NCBI GenBank assembly: GCA_003184365.1
Contig: NKYR01000118.1
Span: 52,378 to 116,377, forward strand
From: Evernia prunastri
Taxonomy: Eukaryota > Ascomycota > Lecanoromycetes > Lecanorales > Parmeliaceae
Direction: 5' to 3'
DNA: 64,000 bases
A program made the position numbers and the translations under genes. Under the pieces are notes generated by a model. That model did not search any database, had not been told where the DNA came from, and saw nothing but the letters and a program-made list of their open reading frames with translations. Shown here in pieces: positions 1-12,317 of the stretch. The first letter of the stretch is position 1, and each line of letters starts with the position of its first letter.

Positions 1-405
1 CTTTGATTCTCTATGCGTCGTACTCTATTCTTACGATAATTTTTGTAGAATCCATTCTGCCCTCGTAAATTCGAGTCTTTGTTTCTCTTATCTGAGCCCT
101 CTGAGCTACACGCCATCCATCAGAATTTCGGACTTTTCCCAGCGCCGCTTGTGTTGGAGCAAAGAAACGCGTTCGCCCTTCGAGATGTTTTAATCCCGCA
201 GCTGTGGAAGGCTTATACTAAGTAAGTAGTAGTAGTACTTTAGCTTCCGCCAATTATACAGATTTCCGGCTGACTGTCTCCCTATCATTTTCCATGTCCC
301 TCCCGGCAGCCGACTGCAATGCCGCGGTAATCTTTTAGCGTCGTCAGCCTACATGGCTCCCTAATCTTTGACATTGACAGCTTCCTCTTTCTCTTTCACA
401 CTACC
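1..405. other. Upstream non-coding sequence
   Basis: I see no convincing gene in this stretch. It lies just upstream of the AAA ATPase and presumably holds its promoter and 5' leader. No element stands out beyond a short AGT-rich run near 222-240. Confidence 0.4.
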
Positions 406-3400
406 ATGCGAGGGTAAGATAAATTTACTTGCGCAATATTTGGCTTGTCGCTACAGTAGACCTGAGCAATTTGACTATTCGAGAGATCTACGGCTCCGAC
501 CTCCAAGTATGTCCATTCCCCCTGGTACCGAATTGAGGAAGGGCCAAGATGTTCCGATCCCAGCGTCGAATCGGAAAAACAGTATCGAAAGCTCGAGTAT
601 GGGTGACCCTCCCGTGGAGATAAGATCAAACTATGATGAATATACGACAATCCTTAAAAAGCACCTGGAGGTCGTAGAGAGCGAATTGAGCAGACTCAAG
701 TGCAAACAGACGTAAAGTCATGCACCAGCTTTTTTTGAGAACCGTGGTACTGACACATTTATCGTTCCAGCACCAAATCAGGCGGGACTAATGGAGATCG
801 CATTGATTGGGAATATAAATTGAGCGAAAAGGACGTGCAAGCACAAGAAGCCAGGATTTACCGAGTGCCTCCATGGGAGTGGCGAGAAGTCAAAAAGCAA
901 CGCGTTATCCAACCAAACCTACCAGCTCTTATTGTGTCATCAAAGGGGCACGGTAGAGTAGGTCGGCGGTCAACTGCACGAAAGAGCACGAGACACAATG
1001 ATACGCCTGGCAGTGGCAATTCGAACCAAGCAGAGGACTCCAACCTTAACATTGCATATCGTCTTGCCATAAACTCGAGAGTCCTTCTGAATTTGCTTGG
1101 TGACTGCATGGATATGGATTTCCCGGAAGATCAAAACGTCTGGCTGCGCCCGTTCAAGTACCTCGTTGCTTATGAGACGGAGATAAGACAGGCCCTGCAG
1201 GATGCCGAAGTGACCTACGACCAGTTAGGAGCAAGGTCAGCAACGTTCGACCAGACAGGAATCTCCTCAACTCGTGGCGAAGTGGGTAATCGAGGTCCAA
1301 AGCCCATGCCAGAAGAAGGAGAAGGAATTACAGGTGATAGGATAGTTCCGCCACACATTAGTAGTCTAGACGCAGTCCGCGCGAAAGCAGAAAGGAACGA
1401 GCTTCGTTGCCTCGTGGAGTTTATGGATACGGATATGCAAGATATCTTCGATGTGAAGCGTCAGGTTGCCGACCGGACTCTCAAAGAGGTCGCTTGTGAG
1501 CATCTGTGGCTGCTTTACAAGCCGGGTGACTTGGTCTATACCATGAAATCTTCTGCAGACCTCAGTACATACCAAGCGTATCGGGTCCTCCATGTCACTG
1601 GCGGACGAAACATCCTCGATACCGTGAACGCGTCGGGGTTTAATGGGATTCGCGATCGTAGTTGGGAAGAGGAATCAGATACCGAGGAAAGGGCCTGTGA
1701 CGCAATCCGCGGCTCTCCCTCAAATGTGACACCCTTCATCGTTGACTGTTTTCACATTGAATATGATGGAAACAGACTAGGACCAAAAACCAGGAGATTT
1801 GTCATTCCACCATACACCGGCAAAAGGAGAGTGGACGCGCTCGAAATATGTCCGTCTTTTTGTCATCCGCAACACGGAGAAACCCACGTAGCGATGATCG
1901 AAAGAGGCCGACGTTTTACGCGGCTTGCAAATGGCACTCACAAAAGATACTCTGGTACGACGCTGAGAGAGAGCAGAGAGCTCTGGGAGACTTACTGGAA
2001 TTACATCATACATGAAGAAGAGGTATTTGACCCACCCATTTCTACCTTTTTCTTTCTATTGTTCACTAATTGCTACCTGTATTATACGAATAGGTTCACA
2101 GTGAGGTCATGTTAGATCAAGCTGCTGCCGCGACCCATTATCGAAAGACGTACGATAGGTGGAGGTTAAAAACCGGGGGAAGAATTATCGGCGTACCAAC
2201 TGCAGCTGATCGTAGAGAGGTATTTGATCCTCTTCCTGTCGAGCGCGGAAAAGATCTATTTTCAGACGTTTTCGATGACTCTATCATCGATCTAGACCGT
2301 CGAAATGATTTTGTCAATTCCACTACGCTACTCAGGTACCGAACCATTCTCGAACCCTCTCTATCTGACGAGTATGTTCTATTGCTTCCTTTTCGGATTT
2401 ATGGCTATGCCATGCTCAATCGAAAATGGTTTCCCCTCAACATCGGCCTAGTCAATGATATAACCCCGGATCAAGTGCGAATGACTGCAGCTGGATACGA
2501 GGATCTGGTACTGCCGGACGGCCACAAAAGGCTCCTCCAAGCCGTTGTCAAGAATAAGGTCAGAGACCCAAAGCAGACATCTGGTCGGCAAGAGGAGGAT
2601 CCCGACGAGTTCCAAATGGATGTCGTTAAAGGAAAGGGCAAAGGTCTTATCATACTTCTTCATGGTGCTCCCGGAGTGGGAAAGACATCCACGGCCGAGT
2701 GCGTGGCAGCTCAGCTCAAGAGACCACTACTACCCATTACGTGTGGTGATGTCAGCACTCAAGTCAAACAAGCCGAGGAGACGCTTCAGGAGTTTTGCGC
2801 GCTGGCATACAGGTGGCGATGTGTTTTACTTCTGGACGAAGCGGATGTTTTTCTGGCCAAACGAGAGAAGGGCGATATCACAAGGAACGGTCTCGTCTCA
2901 GGTTGGTCTCAGCGTGTCAACGAGTTCAGTCTGAAGATCGTGCTAAGCTTTCTGTAGTCTTCCTCCGCGTCCTGGAATATTTCTCCGGTGTTATCATTCT
3001 AACCACCAACCGCGTCGGCGAATTTGACGAAGCCTTCCGATCCCGCATCCACCTGACCCTCTACTATCCAAAACTCGACCAGAAAAGCACATTACAGATC
3101 TGGGATCGCAGTCTCTTACGCCTTCGCAACTCCGGCCTCCAACTTGACTTCTCAGAGGACGAGATCCGCAGGTTCGCCCAAGACCACTGGCTCGACAATG
3201 AAAACAAACCCTCCCGCCACTGGAATGGCCGGCAGATCAAGAACGCCTTCCAAACGGCCTTGGCGCTCGCGAATTGGGAATTCTACGAGATGAAGCATGG
3301 CCAGAGCCTTGCGAGGCCGCGGCTCAAGGCCAATCATTTCGACCGTGTGGCTAAGACGAGCGCGCATTTTGATGACTACATCAGCGAAGTCTACAACATC

Positions 3401-3712
3401 TCCGACGACACGTTCAGCGTTCTGGCGGCCCGGGATGAGATCAGGAAGGACACCCACCCGGCGATGCCTCTCGCGCGACCTCAGACCCAGGACTTCGTCC
3501 CTCGTTCCAAGAGGACGGCTGCCGCCCGGCGTGGTGCTGGCGTTCGAGACGCGCGGGCTGACGAAGCTAGGAGCTTCGACAGGGACGGTGATAAGACGGT
3601 CAGGCAGCTGGAGTTGGAGCTAGAGCTCATGAAGATGAAGCAAGCAAGCGGTAATGAGAAGACGCAGGGGCAGGCGCAGGCTGGGGACGATGAAGATGAG
3701 GAGGAGTGGTAG
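406..3712 (+). CDS. AAA+ family ATPase with fungal DUF7025-like N-terminal region
   Basis: Proposed exons are 406-413, 457-711, 771-2022, 2094-2901 and 2958-3712, which keep frame and give about 1025 residues. Introns 712-770, 2023-2093 and 2902-2957 have GT..AG ends and fit the family alignment. The first 43-base intron and the ATG at 406 are less sure; the alternative start is the ATG at 509. The long N-terminal half resembles the fungal DUF7025 module that precedes such ATPases. Near residue 695 there is a Walker A (GAPGVGKT) and near 753 a Walker B (LLLDEADVFL). A sensor-like TTNR and an arginine-finger-like RSRIH follow. The tail is charged, with an acidic end (DDEDEEE). The family probably remodels proteins using ATP, but its substrate is unknown. 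The sequence shows no targeting signal that I can identify. Confidence 0.85.
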
Positions 3713-4958
3713 GTTCCTTGGTCTCTCCTGTGCAGCATGGGGTTGGATTATGCCAACCTAGTGTGATCCCGATGCGGACATTTGTGATAAATAGATTGCG
3801 TGAGTCAAGCCGCGTTCTTTATGGTAAGAGGGTGCATCACAAGGGCAAACTGCAAGTCTATACCCTAAATAATGAGATTGACGATAATCTATACGTCATC
3901 TTACATGTTCATACACCTCAAACATATGATCCGCTAAGTAGTCATCACTCTATGAAAAGGACCTTCCAGGTGTGGGGTTATAAGAAAATGCCCATCGCAG
4001 ATTGAACAACGGAACTGTGTGCAAAACAAACGTTATATACGACTAACCGTCAACGACCTTCAACGCGTGAGACCCATAGTGATCAGACGAGGTCTAGTAT
4101 GGGCCACGCCTCTTGATGTAGGCTTCGCCTTTGCCAGTTTTGCCAGTCAGTACCTTGTGTGTGCGCCGAAAGGAATGCTGGGTAGGGAGGCGATGGAGCG
4201 AGAAAGGGGGGCAAGGACGTGTCTGCGCTCCATCTCAGACGGACGCACCTGGAGACCTCTGTGCTGGTGCAGGATAGGTGCTCGGTATGTCACTGCGGTA
4301 GGACACTTTTGAGATGCGCTGTTGGATACATGTATGCGGCAATCACACCGTACATCGAAACCACGGCGAGCCATATGATGTTGGTCCGCGCGAAATCAGT
4401 CTCTGACCTTGAATACCAGCCAGCTCCTACCAAACTCGCTCGGCATGATCCTCTTCGTATTCCTGTCTGGTCGGGCTGGTTCCTACGAAAGTGTACCACC
4501 AGTCTTTTTCGGGAGACTCGAGCTCTTTCATAGGAGCCCGCTCGGCGCTTTGGACAGGGACCCGTGACTGCAGGCCTGCTTCGAATCATTGGTGGGATTT
4601 GGATTTGGAGGAAGGTCCGAGGATTCTATGCGTGTTTGAGATGCGCTTTGGAAATGGAAATGGGTCCAGTGGTTGTTGGGTAGGGGGGAGTTTGTGGCAG
4701 GGGACTGGTCAGTGATAGAGTTGTCTTTTACGATTTTGAGGAGGCGGTGAAGGGTATGGTGGCAATAGGAATGACACATGGTATTAGTCTGTACGTCGGC
4801 GTACCCGCAAGGGCTCGCAGGAGAAAGCTTCATGTCTCTTTTCACTTGGATAGAATGGATTGTAGAGGATGAGCCTTGGCTTCTCGCCGAAGAAAAAAGT
4901 CGAGGTTTCAGCTTTGCGGTCTGTGGATCTACATAAGCAAAAATGGGGCAACGCGTGC
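3713..4958. other. Intergenic region between the ATPase and the dioxygenase
   Basis: This stretch holds the converging 3' ends of the ATPase (plus) and the dioxygenase (minus). The only coding-like signal is the minus-strand fragment at 4290-4531, listed separately. I see no RNA gene or repeat. Confidence 0.4.
4290..4531 (-). pseudogene. Possible small membrane-protein fragment, frame broken
   Basis: On the minus strand an ATG at 4531 opens a charged peptide (MKELESPEKDWWYTFVG...) that stops after 34 residues. A frame shifted by one then reads a hydrophobic helix (around LAVVSMYGVIAAYMYP) and ends at TGA 4290-4292. A GT..AG pair between them would restore frame only with a 23-base intron, which is too short to be credible. 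It could be a frameshifted gene, an unrecognised splice pattern or chance. I do not recognise the family. Confidence 0.2.
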
Positions 4959-6308
4959 CTATTCTGCGTCCAGGTGTGCCACAGGCGCAACATCGTCCAC
5001 TTGTATACCGCCGCGCTTCTTCTCTTCGCTATCGTGAAACGGCAATTTCCACCCCCCTTCGCTTTCCGGTGTCGCCAACCACAATCGCATCAGATGCCGC
5101 CTCGGTGTTGGTGGCACATGATCCTTGTACTCGGTGCGCGCATGCAGTACGTGTTCGTTCGACAGAAACTGGATGTCACCAACTTCGAGGACCATGTGTA
5201 GCGCGAGCCTGTTACAGGTGGCTTCGAGGACGTCGGCAGCTTCGAGTTGGGCAGGAGATAGGGGAGGTATCATGCCGGCGGAGGAGAAGCGCTCCAAAGA
5301 GCGGATAAAGTAGGGATCGTATCTGTAATAGGCGTTAGGAAGATCTTCCGTACTGAGGGATGATCGTGCCTTACTTGCAATATACCCGCCCTTTTCCTCC
5401 TGGTTCCAGGTAGAAGACGCTGGTTCGGATATAAGGATCGTCGTCTCTGCTGACTTCCCCTTTGCGGTCGAAATACCATATGGGCTCGGTCAAGGTCTTC
5501 AGCACGTCGGGTCTTTCTCTTCGTAGGGTATTATAGACATGGTGCACGGAAGTGATGTCCGATTCTCCGCCTTCGAGAGCTCGCGCGATACAGAGCAGGC
5601 CCACCAGGTCCGAGTCGTCTGCGTGAAAGAACTGACTGTCATGCTGTCAGTCGAGGGATATATGGCGAGAGAAATATCGGTAGTGGACATACCGCGCATT
5701 CGTACGGTAGATCCTGACTTTGTCGATTTGCTTCGCATCGTCTCCCAGATCTTTCACATGTCCGAGGACATGACCCTTACCATTTTGACTGACAAAGTAG
5801 CCCAAGTATGTACCCAAGCCCATATACGCAATTGCTGACTTATGATTCCCCCACTTCTCCACCGGGAAGCCCTTGAATAGTATGAAGCCTTTACCGTTGA
5901 GTAGTTCATTGCGCATCGAGAGGAGGAATCTGGAAAGACGAGGAAGCGGGAAGTTGTCCTGACATCTTGTCAGCTCTTGTGGTCGGGAGAAGTTCCATGA
6001 GTAACCTTTGTTATTCCAGTCAGAGGGAGCCCGGCGTCCCTAAAATTGTCGGCAGCTTCACTCATCTCCGCAACCTCGTCGTTGGTAAAGTAATGCGTCC
6101 ATCGTTCCGGATTGTTCTTGTAGTCGTCCGCGTCCCATACCGTGGGGCCGGTGATCTCGTGAGGGAAGTCGTGGTAAGGCTTGAGTTTGTGGTATAGAGG
6201 GGGATGCTGGCCAGAGGTCTTGATGCCGTCCGGGAAGATGGAGAGGGGCAGGTGCTTTTCGACGGTAGGACTCTGGTTTGGCAAGGTGGCTGTCAATCCT
6301 GGTGCCAT
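4959..6308 (-). CDS. TauD/TfdA-family 2-oxoglutarate/Fe(II) dioxygenase
   Basis: Four minus-strand exons (6308-6006, 5958-5693, 5635-5375, 5322-4959) join in frame to 397 residues, the usual size for fungal TauD-like enzymes. Introns are 47, 57 and 52 bases with GT..AG ends. The fold signature is complete: GLPLTGITK then NFPLP, GKGFILFKGFPV, the iron-binding H-x-D in FFHADD (about H194 and D196), the distal histidine in VLHART (about H337), and the oxoglutarate-binding arginine near R352-R356. Members hydroxylate small carboxylates or sulfonates using 2-oxoglutarate and oxygen. The true substrate (taurine, another sulfonate, a chlorophenoxy acid or a secondary metabolite) cannot be read from sequence. 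It is divergently transcribed from the MFS carrier at 7231, about 920 bases away, so uptake and catabolism could be coupled; that is inference. No signal peptide is seen, so a cytosolic enzyme is likely. Confidence 0.9.
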
Positions 6309-7230
6309 GATGGAGTGGTAGTCGGGTGGAAGAGAGGGTAAGGGAGGGATAGAAGGATGAAGAGGAGAATGATAGGATTGAGTTGTAGAGAGCAAGGGTA
6401 GCGGTATATTGACCCCCTGGCCACCGGGTGAGGTGAGATAGACTGGACGTCATAATCGCCTAAGATAACGAGATGGGATCCATTGGTGAATGATGAGAGA
6501 GATATACTTAGTACTAGTAAAGCCAATGAATCGATCAACCAACAGCCAAAGTAACCTCAAGTACCTTGCTGGTGCCAATCACGAATTGACGGAGGAAGGA
6601 TGGGCCTTTCACCATTGGACATGCGAGATGTCGCCATTCTTTCCTCGGCCGACCCTAGAGTAAGCCCCAAGAGGAAAAGATTCAAACTTTCGGCCCGGTA
6701 ATCTTCCGATCACCCGTATTTGGGCCGTATGTTGTACTTTGTCAAGGCCTCGTCCAAGAGGAAGAGCGTGGAGACGTGTCGTGACATGACAATGCTAGCA
6801 AATTTATATCTGTGGAATTGGAGAGAGAGAGAAAGAAAGAAAAAAAAGAAATCTAGACCTTTCTCTATTCCCTTTTCCCCTTTTTTCCCTTCCACTGCGG
6901 GAGGATTTAAAAAGGATACTCTAGTTACAGGAAGGGAACTAAGTGATCACGACATTCGCTTGGGATAATACCTTGACCTATCCCCACCCCCCTAACTTCC
7001 TTCATCTCTACCTAGACTCTAATCCACTTGATTTGATACGGCTAGTTATGTTGCACTGCAATCCCCTGCGGTTATGTCGTCAGCGCGTAGATTATCCATG
7101 GGTGTTTGGCGAGGTACATATTCATTTTGCCCTGCACGAAGCTCGCTCGTCCATTCATTTCCTCCCTTTTTTCCATCTCTCTCTCATCATTCCTATGCAT
7201 GCAAGATAAATCCCTTCCCTTCTGCTAAGC
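6309..7230. other. Divergent promoter region, dioxygenase / MFS carrier
   Basis: This 922-base region separates two divergent genes and should hold both promoters. A purine-rich run (GAGAGAGAGAAAGAAAG, about 6822-6850) followed by pyrimidine tracts is the only notable composition. I see no gene in it. Confidence 0.4.
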
Positions 7231-8941
7231 ATGTCCGAACCGCAGAAGCAACACGTCCCCCAGGTACACGATGGCGCCTTGTACCCAGAGGACGAGAAAC
7301 ATAATGTCGCCTTATCTCCTTCGACTGGGTCCGAAGACGGTCAGGATCAATACCCTGGCATAAACGACAAGGCTTTTCTTCGAAAGCTGGATCGAAAGTT
7401 ATTGCCCGCTTTGACTCTCTTGTATCTTCTGTCTTTTCTCGATCGCAGCAACGGTAGGATGCCGCAGCTCTGACACCTTTCGCATCAACCGCTCATAGCG
7501 CCTTAGTTGCCAATGCGTGAGTCGAGGGTTTGGTGGTGGATTTGCATATGAGTAGGCTGCACATTGCTTTGACCTCATTCAACTGGTACCGAACTGACCG
7601 CTTTTCGCAGCCGGCAACCAGTACTTAACCGGCTTGACTTTGTATTTCATCGGTTATGTCCTTTTCGAAGTGAGCCCCATCTCGAAAGATGACCCCGCAT
7701 AATGGACTGACGCACGAAGATACCGTGCAATGTCGTACTGAAGTTGACGTCGCCCAAAGTATGGCTTCCGACGCTCACACTCGCTTGGGGTGTAGTCGCG
7801 ACGCTGCTGGGCGTCACTCAAAACATGGCTGGGTTCTTTGCCGCACGCTTCGTTCTCGGAATGACTGAAAGTGGGCTCTTTCCTGGCGTCGTATTTTACC
7901 TATCCATGTGGTACAGGCGGGAAGAACAGCACTTCCGGATTTCCCTATTCTTCAGTGCTGCATCTCTCGCGGGTGCTTTCGGTGGCATCCTTGCATGGGT
8001 AAATCTCTCTTCATCTGGATGAATTCCCCGCTCATATATCTTCTCAGGGTATCGCTCACATGAATGGTGTTGGTGGTCTACACGGCTGGCGATGGATATT
8101 TATCCTTGAAGGAATCTTGACGGTGCTCGTCTCCCTGATATCCTACCGTTTCATTGCCAACTATCCAGCGACCGCCAATTTTCTTACGGAAAAGGAGAAG
8201 GCATGTGTCCACGCCCGGTTAGAGGCCAGCAATGACGCCACAAGGAACGAAGGCTTCACATGGGGCAATGTCTTGATGGCTATGCGAGACCCAAAAGTCT
8301 GGCTTTACGGTCTTGGCTTCCACACCATGAGCCTCCCTCTCTACACCCTCTCGCTATTTCTACCAACAATCATTAAAGAGTTGGGCTTTACCGCGGCCCA
8401 GGCCCAACTGCTTACTGTGCCACCGTACGCCTTCGCTACCGCTCTCACGCTCACTGTCGCGCTCTTGTCCGAACGCTTTAAACTCCGAGCTCCCTTTATC
8501 ATGGGCTCTGCCGGTCTCGCCATCATAGGGTATATCATTCTCCTCACCGAGACGAAAGCCGGAGTCGCCTACTTCGGTACCATCCTGGCAGCAGGCGGAA
8601 TCTATCCTGCCACCGCCATCGTGCTCTCCTGGCCCGCCAACAACGTCAGCGGACAGACCAAGCGTGCGACGGCAAACGCGATGCAGATATCCATCGGAAA
8701 CCTAGGCGCTGTCCTCGGCACACAGCTCTACCGGGCCACGGATGGTCCGCGATATTTCCTCGGACACAGCTTCGCGTTGGGCTATCTGTGCGCCAATATC
8801 CTGGTCGTCGGGACGCTGTGGGCGATTTTGAGAGCGGAGAACCGGAAGAGGGACAATGGCGAGAGGGATGCGAGATTGGTCGGAGTGGGAGATGACGAGT
8901 GGCTGGGCGATGAGGATCCGCGGTGGAGGTTCCAGACTTGA
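7231..8941 (+). CDS. MFS transporter, ACS (allantoate/nicotinate-type) family; one exon unresolved
   Basis: Clear exons are 7231-7453, 7507-7516, 7611-7669, 7720-7998 and 8048-8941. The protein shows LYLLSFLDRSN at the end of helix 1, GNQYLTGL, GYVLFEIPCN, then the SGLFPG and YLSMWY motifs of the anion:cation symporter family, and ends in a charged tail. About 12 membrane helices are expected. The family imports small organic acids and vitamins such as nicotinate, allantoate or tartrate at the plasma membrane. The join between 7516 and 7611 does not keep frame, and about 11 residues normally found between the NA and GNQYL motifs are missing. Either a micro-exon lies in 7550-7592 or the gene is damaged. 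It sits divergent to the TauD-like enzyme, so they may share a substrate, but this is only inferred. Confidence 0.8.
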
Positions 8942-10838
8942 TTCTTCCGCGCCCGAGGAAATAGTTGGGTGACGGTGTGGGTCGATGGATCTGGAATACC
9001 GTCCTCAATGCTTGTCAGTGACATACGACCGATCGGTCACAAGAGCTCTATCGCGCTTGCAATTCAGCACCCGTGGAGACCTCCTTGGTTCATGCTTTTT
9101 CCATCCTCTACACGCCTCTCACGTTACAAGCTCCACCATGCTCCTCATCAATCCTGCTTTCTCTTTCTACTGATAAGGCACGCGTTGTTGCGCGCCAGGT
9201 CACGCCGAGTTCGCATGCTCCAGAAACGAACCCTGCAAGCGCTATCTTTCCAGCCCCCCTCCCCAAACCAAAACTCTTCACTGGATAGGCTAATGTTGCG
9301 TTCCGGTCGTTGAGCAGGAATATAGGGGGAATTTACAAATGGAACACGTCTTGAGACGTTGGGATCCCTCGAACCAACCGCCGTTCTGCCCGCTGCCTGC
9401 AAGATTCTAAAGCCGTACCTTTCCTATTACTCCCCTTCCATCCCCCTTCCATTCCCCTTCCCTTGCCTTATCTTTCAACGCCCTTCCTGCAGCAACATCC
9501 CCTGCTCCAACTATTTGCACAGATCGCTCGCCCGCTTTCTTCACGTCTAGAGATCATCTCTCGCGAAAACTTTCCTATGAAATAGGGATGTGACCGCCGA
9601 TCAAAATTTAAGCCAAATTGCAGGCTATAGCAACGCTTAAGGGCGCTGGTCGATGTGTGAGCTGATCTTATCTTGTGATTGGAAGCTTGGGTCCTTATTG
9701 CGGATATTTGTTCCCAACTGCACGGCTAGCCTTCACCTGTCATCACGTAGAGAATCCAAAAACAGCTGGAACCCTGTACATGTTGCTGCGGGGTCCCAGC
9801 ACGGGGGCTAGCTACCCGAAGAGACGTATTAAACCCCCCCCCCCCCCCCCCCCCCCCCCCGGGCCCCCAGTGCTAAGAAAACTCCCAATGCTTGTTCAGC
9901 TAAAATCTAAAGTGAAGATGAAGCTATGTACAGGTGCGGGTCGGCGGGCGGGGAGAGAATGCTATGGCTCCGAAAAGGGATGGAATCGAATGAGGAGCCC
10001 AACACTGATAAAAAGGAAGCCCAATGTAAATAGAGCTGCTCCCCGCAAGCCTGGAATTCTCCTGCATATCGCGTCTCGGGCACGAATAACGTCTTCCCTA
10101 TGCGATATTGCACATGCTACGCGATATTGCAGGCCTACTGTGCGAAATCATCACGCAGCGCGAAAACCTCGTGCGTTGCGGATTTACCATGCGATGCGAA
10201 AACAACCGTGCCATGCGACCGGCTGACCCTCAGTCTCACTGTGGCGAGACATCACGATTGCTCTCTGAGCTTACATAACCCAACGCCGACCTACGTTCGA
10301 AAAAAGCCCATCCAGCTTTGGAATCTTGCCTTTGATGTAGGTGGGTCCTTGGCCTCGGCTTGGTGATTTCCCTTTGCAATCACTCGCTGGACGCATGCGG
10401 GAATATGTACTCGTGTCGTCGTGGCACTGGAGACTTTCCTCCTGTCGAGCTGTTTGGCGCCAGAGGGGTTGGTGAGAATGCGTGCTGATGGGGATGCTTG
10501 ATGGGCGGGTTTTCACCGCTTCGGCGGCGGGCAGGGCTTGCGCGCCGAAATGCTGAGGGTGGGGTCAGGGATGGATGGAAAGAGAATGTGACAAAGGCCG
10601 TGTATAGAGAATGAGAATCTGAATTGTATTTGGGTGCTTTGGTATAGAATGATTTATGATTGCTGTGTCTCTCTCCTGAAGACTCACGTTTGTTTGGGTT
10701 ACGATTCATCATAATGTTGCAAACAGGGAAGGACAGAGTCCTTCCCCAGTAGATCTAAACATGCGAGATTCCATCTGTGTAGCTGTATGTTTTTACCAAC
10801 GGGATTCCCCATGGGACGCCAGAATTATTATGTCAACA
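8942..10838. other. Intergenic region with poly-C tract
   Basis: Nearly 1.9 kb between the converging ends of the MFS carrier and the Zn2Cys6 regulator. No open frame here resembles a protein I know. It contains a 27-base poly-C run, and around 10095-10205 a cluster of TGCGA/GCGAAA words, including a repeated GCGATATTGCA. No RNA gene was recognised. Confidence 0.4.
9834..9860. repeat. Poly-C homopolymer, 27 bases
   Basis: An uninterrupted run of 27 C, followed directly by GGGCCCCC. Such tracts are length-unstable and error-prone in sequencing, so the exact length should not be trusted. Confidence 0.85.
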
Positions 10839-12317
10839 TCATGCAAAAAACGTTGATTCCTCCGCCATGGTCTGCAGTGGCCACACCATCAGGTCCTGCC
10901 ACTCCTCCGACAGGACAGCCTGGATTGCCTGGATCTCCCTCGAACCAGTATCACCGATGAACCAAATGTCTTTGAACCGCGTGAGGAGGCCGAAGTAGTG
11001 AGAGAGGATCACCAGCGCTCGCGGCCGCTGCTCCTCGACCAGATCGATGAAACCCTTTTGGATCAGGTACGGAAACAGCAACAGGACTCTGCACACTGTC
11101 CCTGCTTTCTCACCACCGGCAATGAGAGACTGGACGCTGCCAATGTAGCTCAACGTAGAGGAGTATGCCTCTTCGACTTCCGCGCTCCAGGCCTCACGGG
11201 CGTCTTCCGTTCGAGGGCCACGGAGCAAATGCAGAAGACCCTGGCGGCTACTCTCCTGGAAGAGTGGCTCGGAGTCTTTCAGGATGGGTGTCTTCTTCAC
11301 CATCCGGAAGGCGGCCGAGGAGTCGTCGTCCCCGATGAACTTCCATGCCGCGTTGAAGACATTCCCCGCGCCCCTGGTCATCTGCAGCCACTGCATTGGA
11401 GGGCTATAGGGAATCAAGGGAATCAAGGGCCGCTCGCCCAGCACCGCAAAAGCCGCAAGGCGGACAATACAGGAGGTCAAACACGTGGCGTCCGCGTTCG
11501 CTTTCGTCAAGTGGGCCACGTCATTTGAGTGCTCTCGCAGAGCAAGGTCCAGGTACATTCGGTACACATCATCTGCTTCTGAGTCCTTGGGGTTGCTTTT
11601 GGTGATGTGAAGGGCAGCTATAGCACATGTGATGTTCAATAGCGCGTCGTTGTCAAGAGCTAAAACAGGGACTTCGGAGACCCAAGGGTCTATCGGGACT
11701 GGCTTCGCAGATCCGGGGGCGGTCAGGTTCATAGTCACGCTCGTCTTCATAGTGTAATGATGCAGCAGTCTGAGCTCCAGTAGCCGTCGCTTTCTGGATT
11801 CCGGGTAGTGGAGGGTCTCAGTGCTACTTCCGTTCACGCAAGGACTCTCGTCGACTTGGGCGGGGGCTTTTTCCGCTCCCGGCGCTGTGGTCTTGGCGGC
11901 ATGGCGGTCATAGTTGCATGGGAGGTGATGGCGCTGGCAACTGCCACACACGGGGTGGACCTCGTTACACTGTCAATATCTTAGTACTTGTAGACAGGGG
12001 AGGTGCAGTGGTCAGCAGCTGCTAAGTATTCCAAATGCAAATGGTATATGTTTATCGGAAGGAACGACTTGAAGCGATGGTACGGAGCCGAGATGATCCC
12101 CTGACCAATTTATCTGCGGTCCGATCAGCTTACCTACTTTGACTCGACGAGCTCGACATCGCTGACAGCCGGTCCTGGACTTTTTATGATGGAGCCGCGG
12201 GCCAGCTTTCAGGCCGTTGGGCTCAGGCGGTTCGGGTGGCGTTCTCGCTGCGCTGCCACTGGTCGACGTGTGAGCCTGGAACGGCTGCGCATCAGCACCG
12301 TTTCTGTTGTAGGACAT
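10839..12317 (-). CDS. Zn2Cys6 fungal transcription factor
   Basis: Two minus-strand exons (12317-12138 and 11969-10839) give 436 residues. The 168-base intron is placed so that it splits the zinc cluster exactly between the second and third cysteines. The spliced protein then has the canonical C-x2-C-x6-C-x6-C-x2-C-x6-C at residues 51, 54, 61, 68, 71 and 78, with a basic RCRARRVK stretch. The remaining 350 residues are helical and resemble the short C-terminal region of Upc2-like regulators (LRLLHHYT near the start of the domain, WFIGDTGSREIQ near the end). It should be a nuclear DNA-binding activator or repressor. Its targets are unknown; it is flanked by genes of different function and does not sit in a clear biosynthetic cluster. 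The 168-base intron is long for this window, so an alternative splice choice is possible. Confidence 0.88.

Noticed and set aside
9675..10226. 183-codon frame spanning the poly-C tract
   Set aside because: The proline run comes from the homopolymer, whose length is unreliable, and no flanking conservation is seen.
10998..11528. 176-codon plus-strand frame
   Set aside because: It lies entirely over the Zn2Cys6 regulator exon on the minus strand, which has clear family support.
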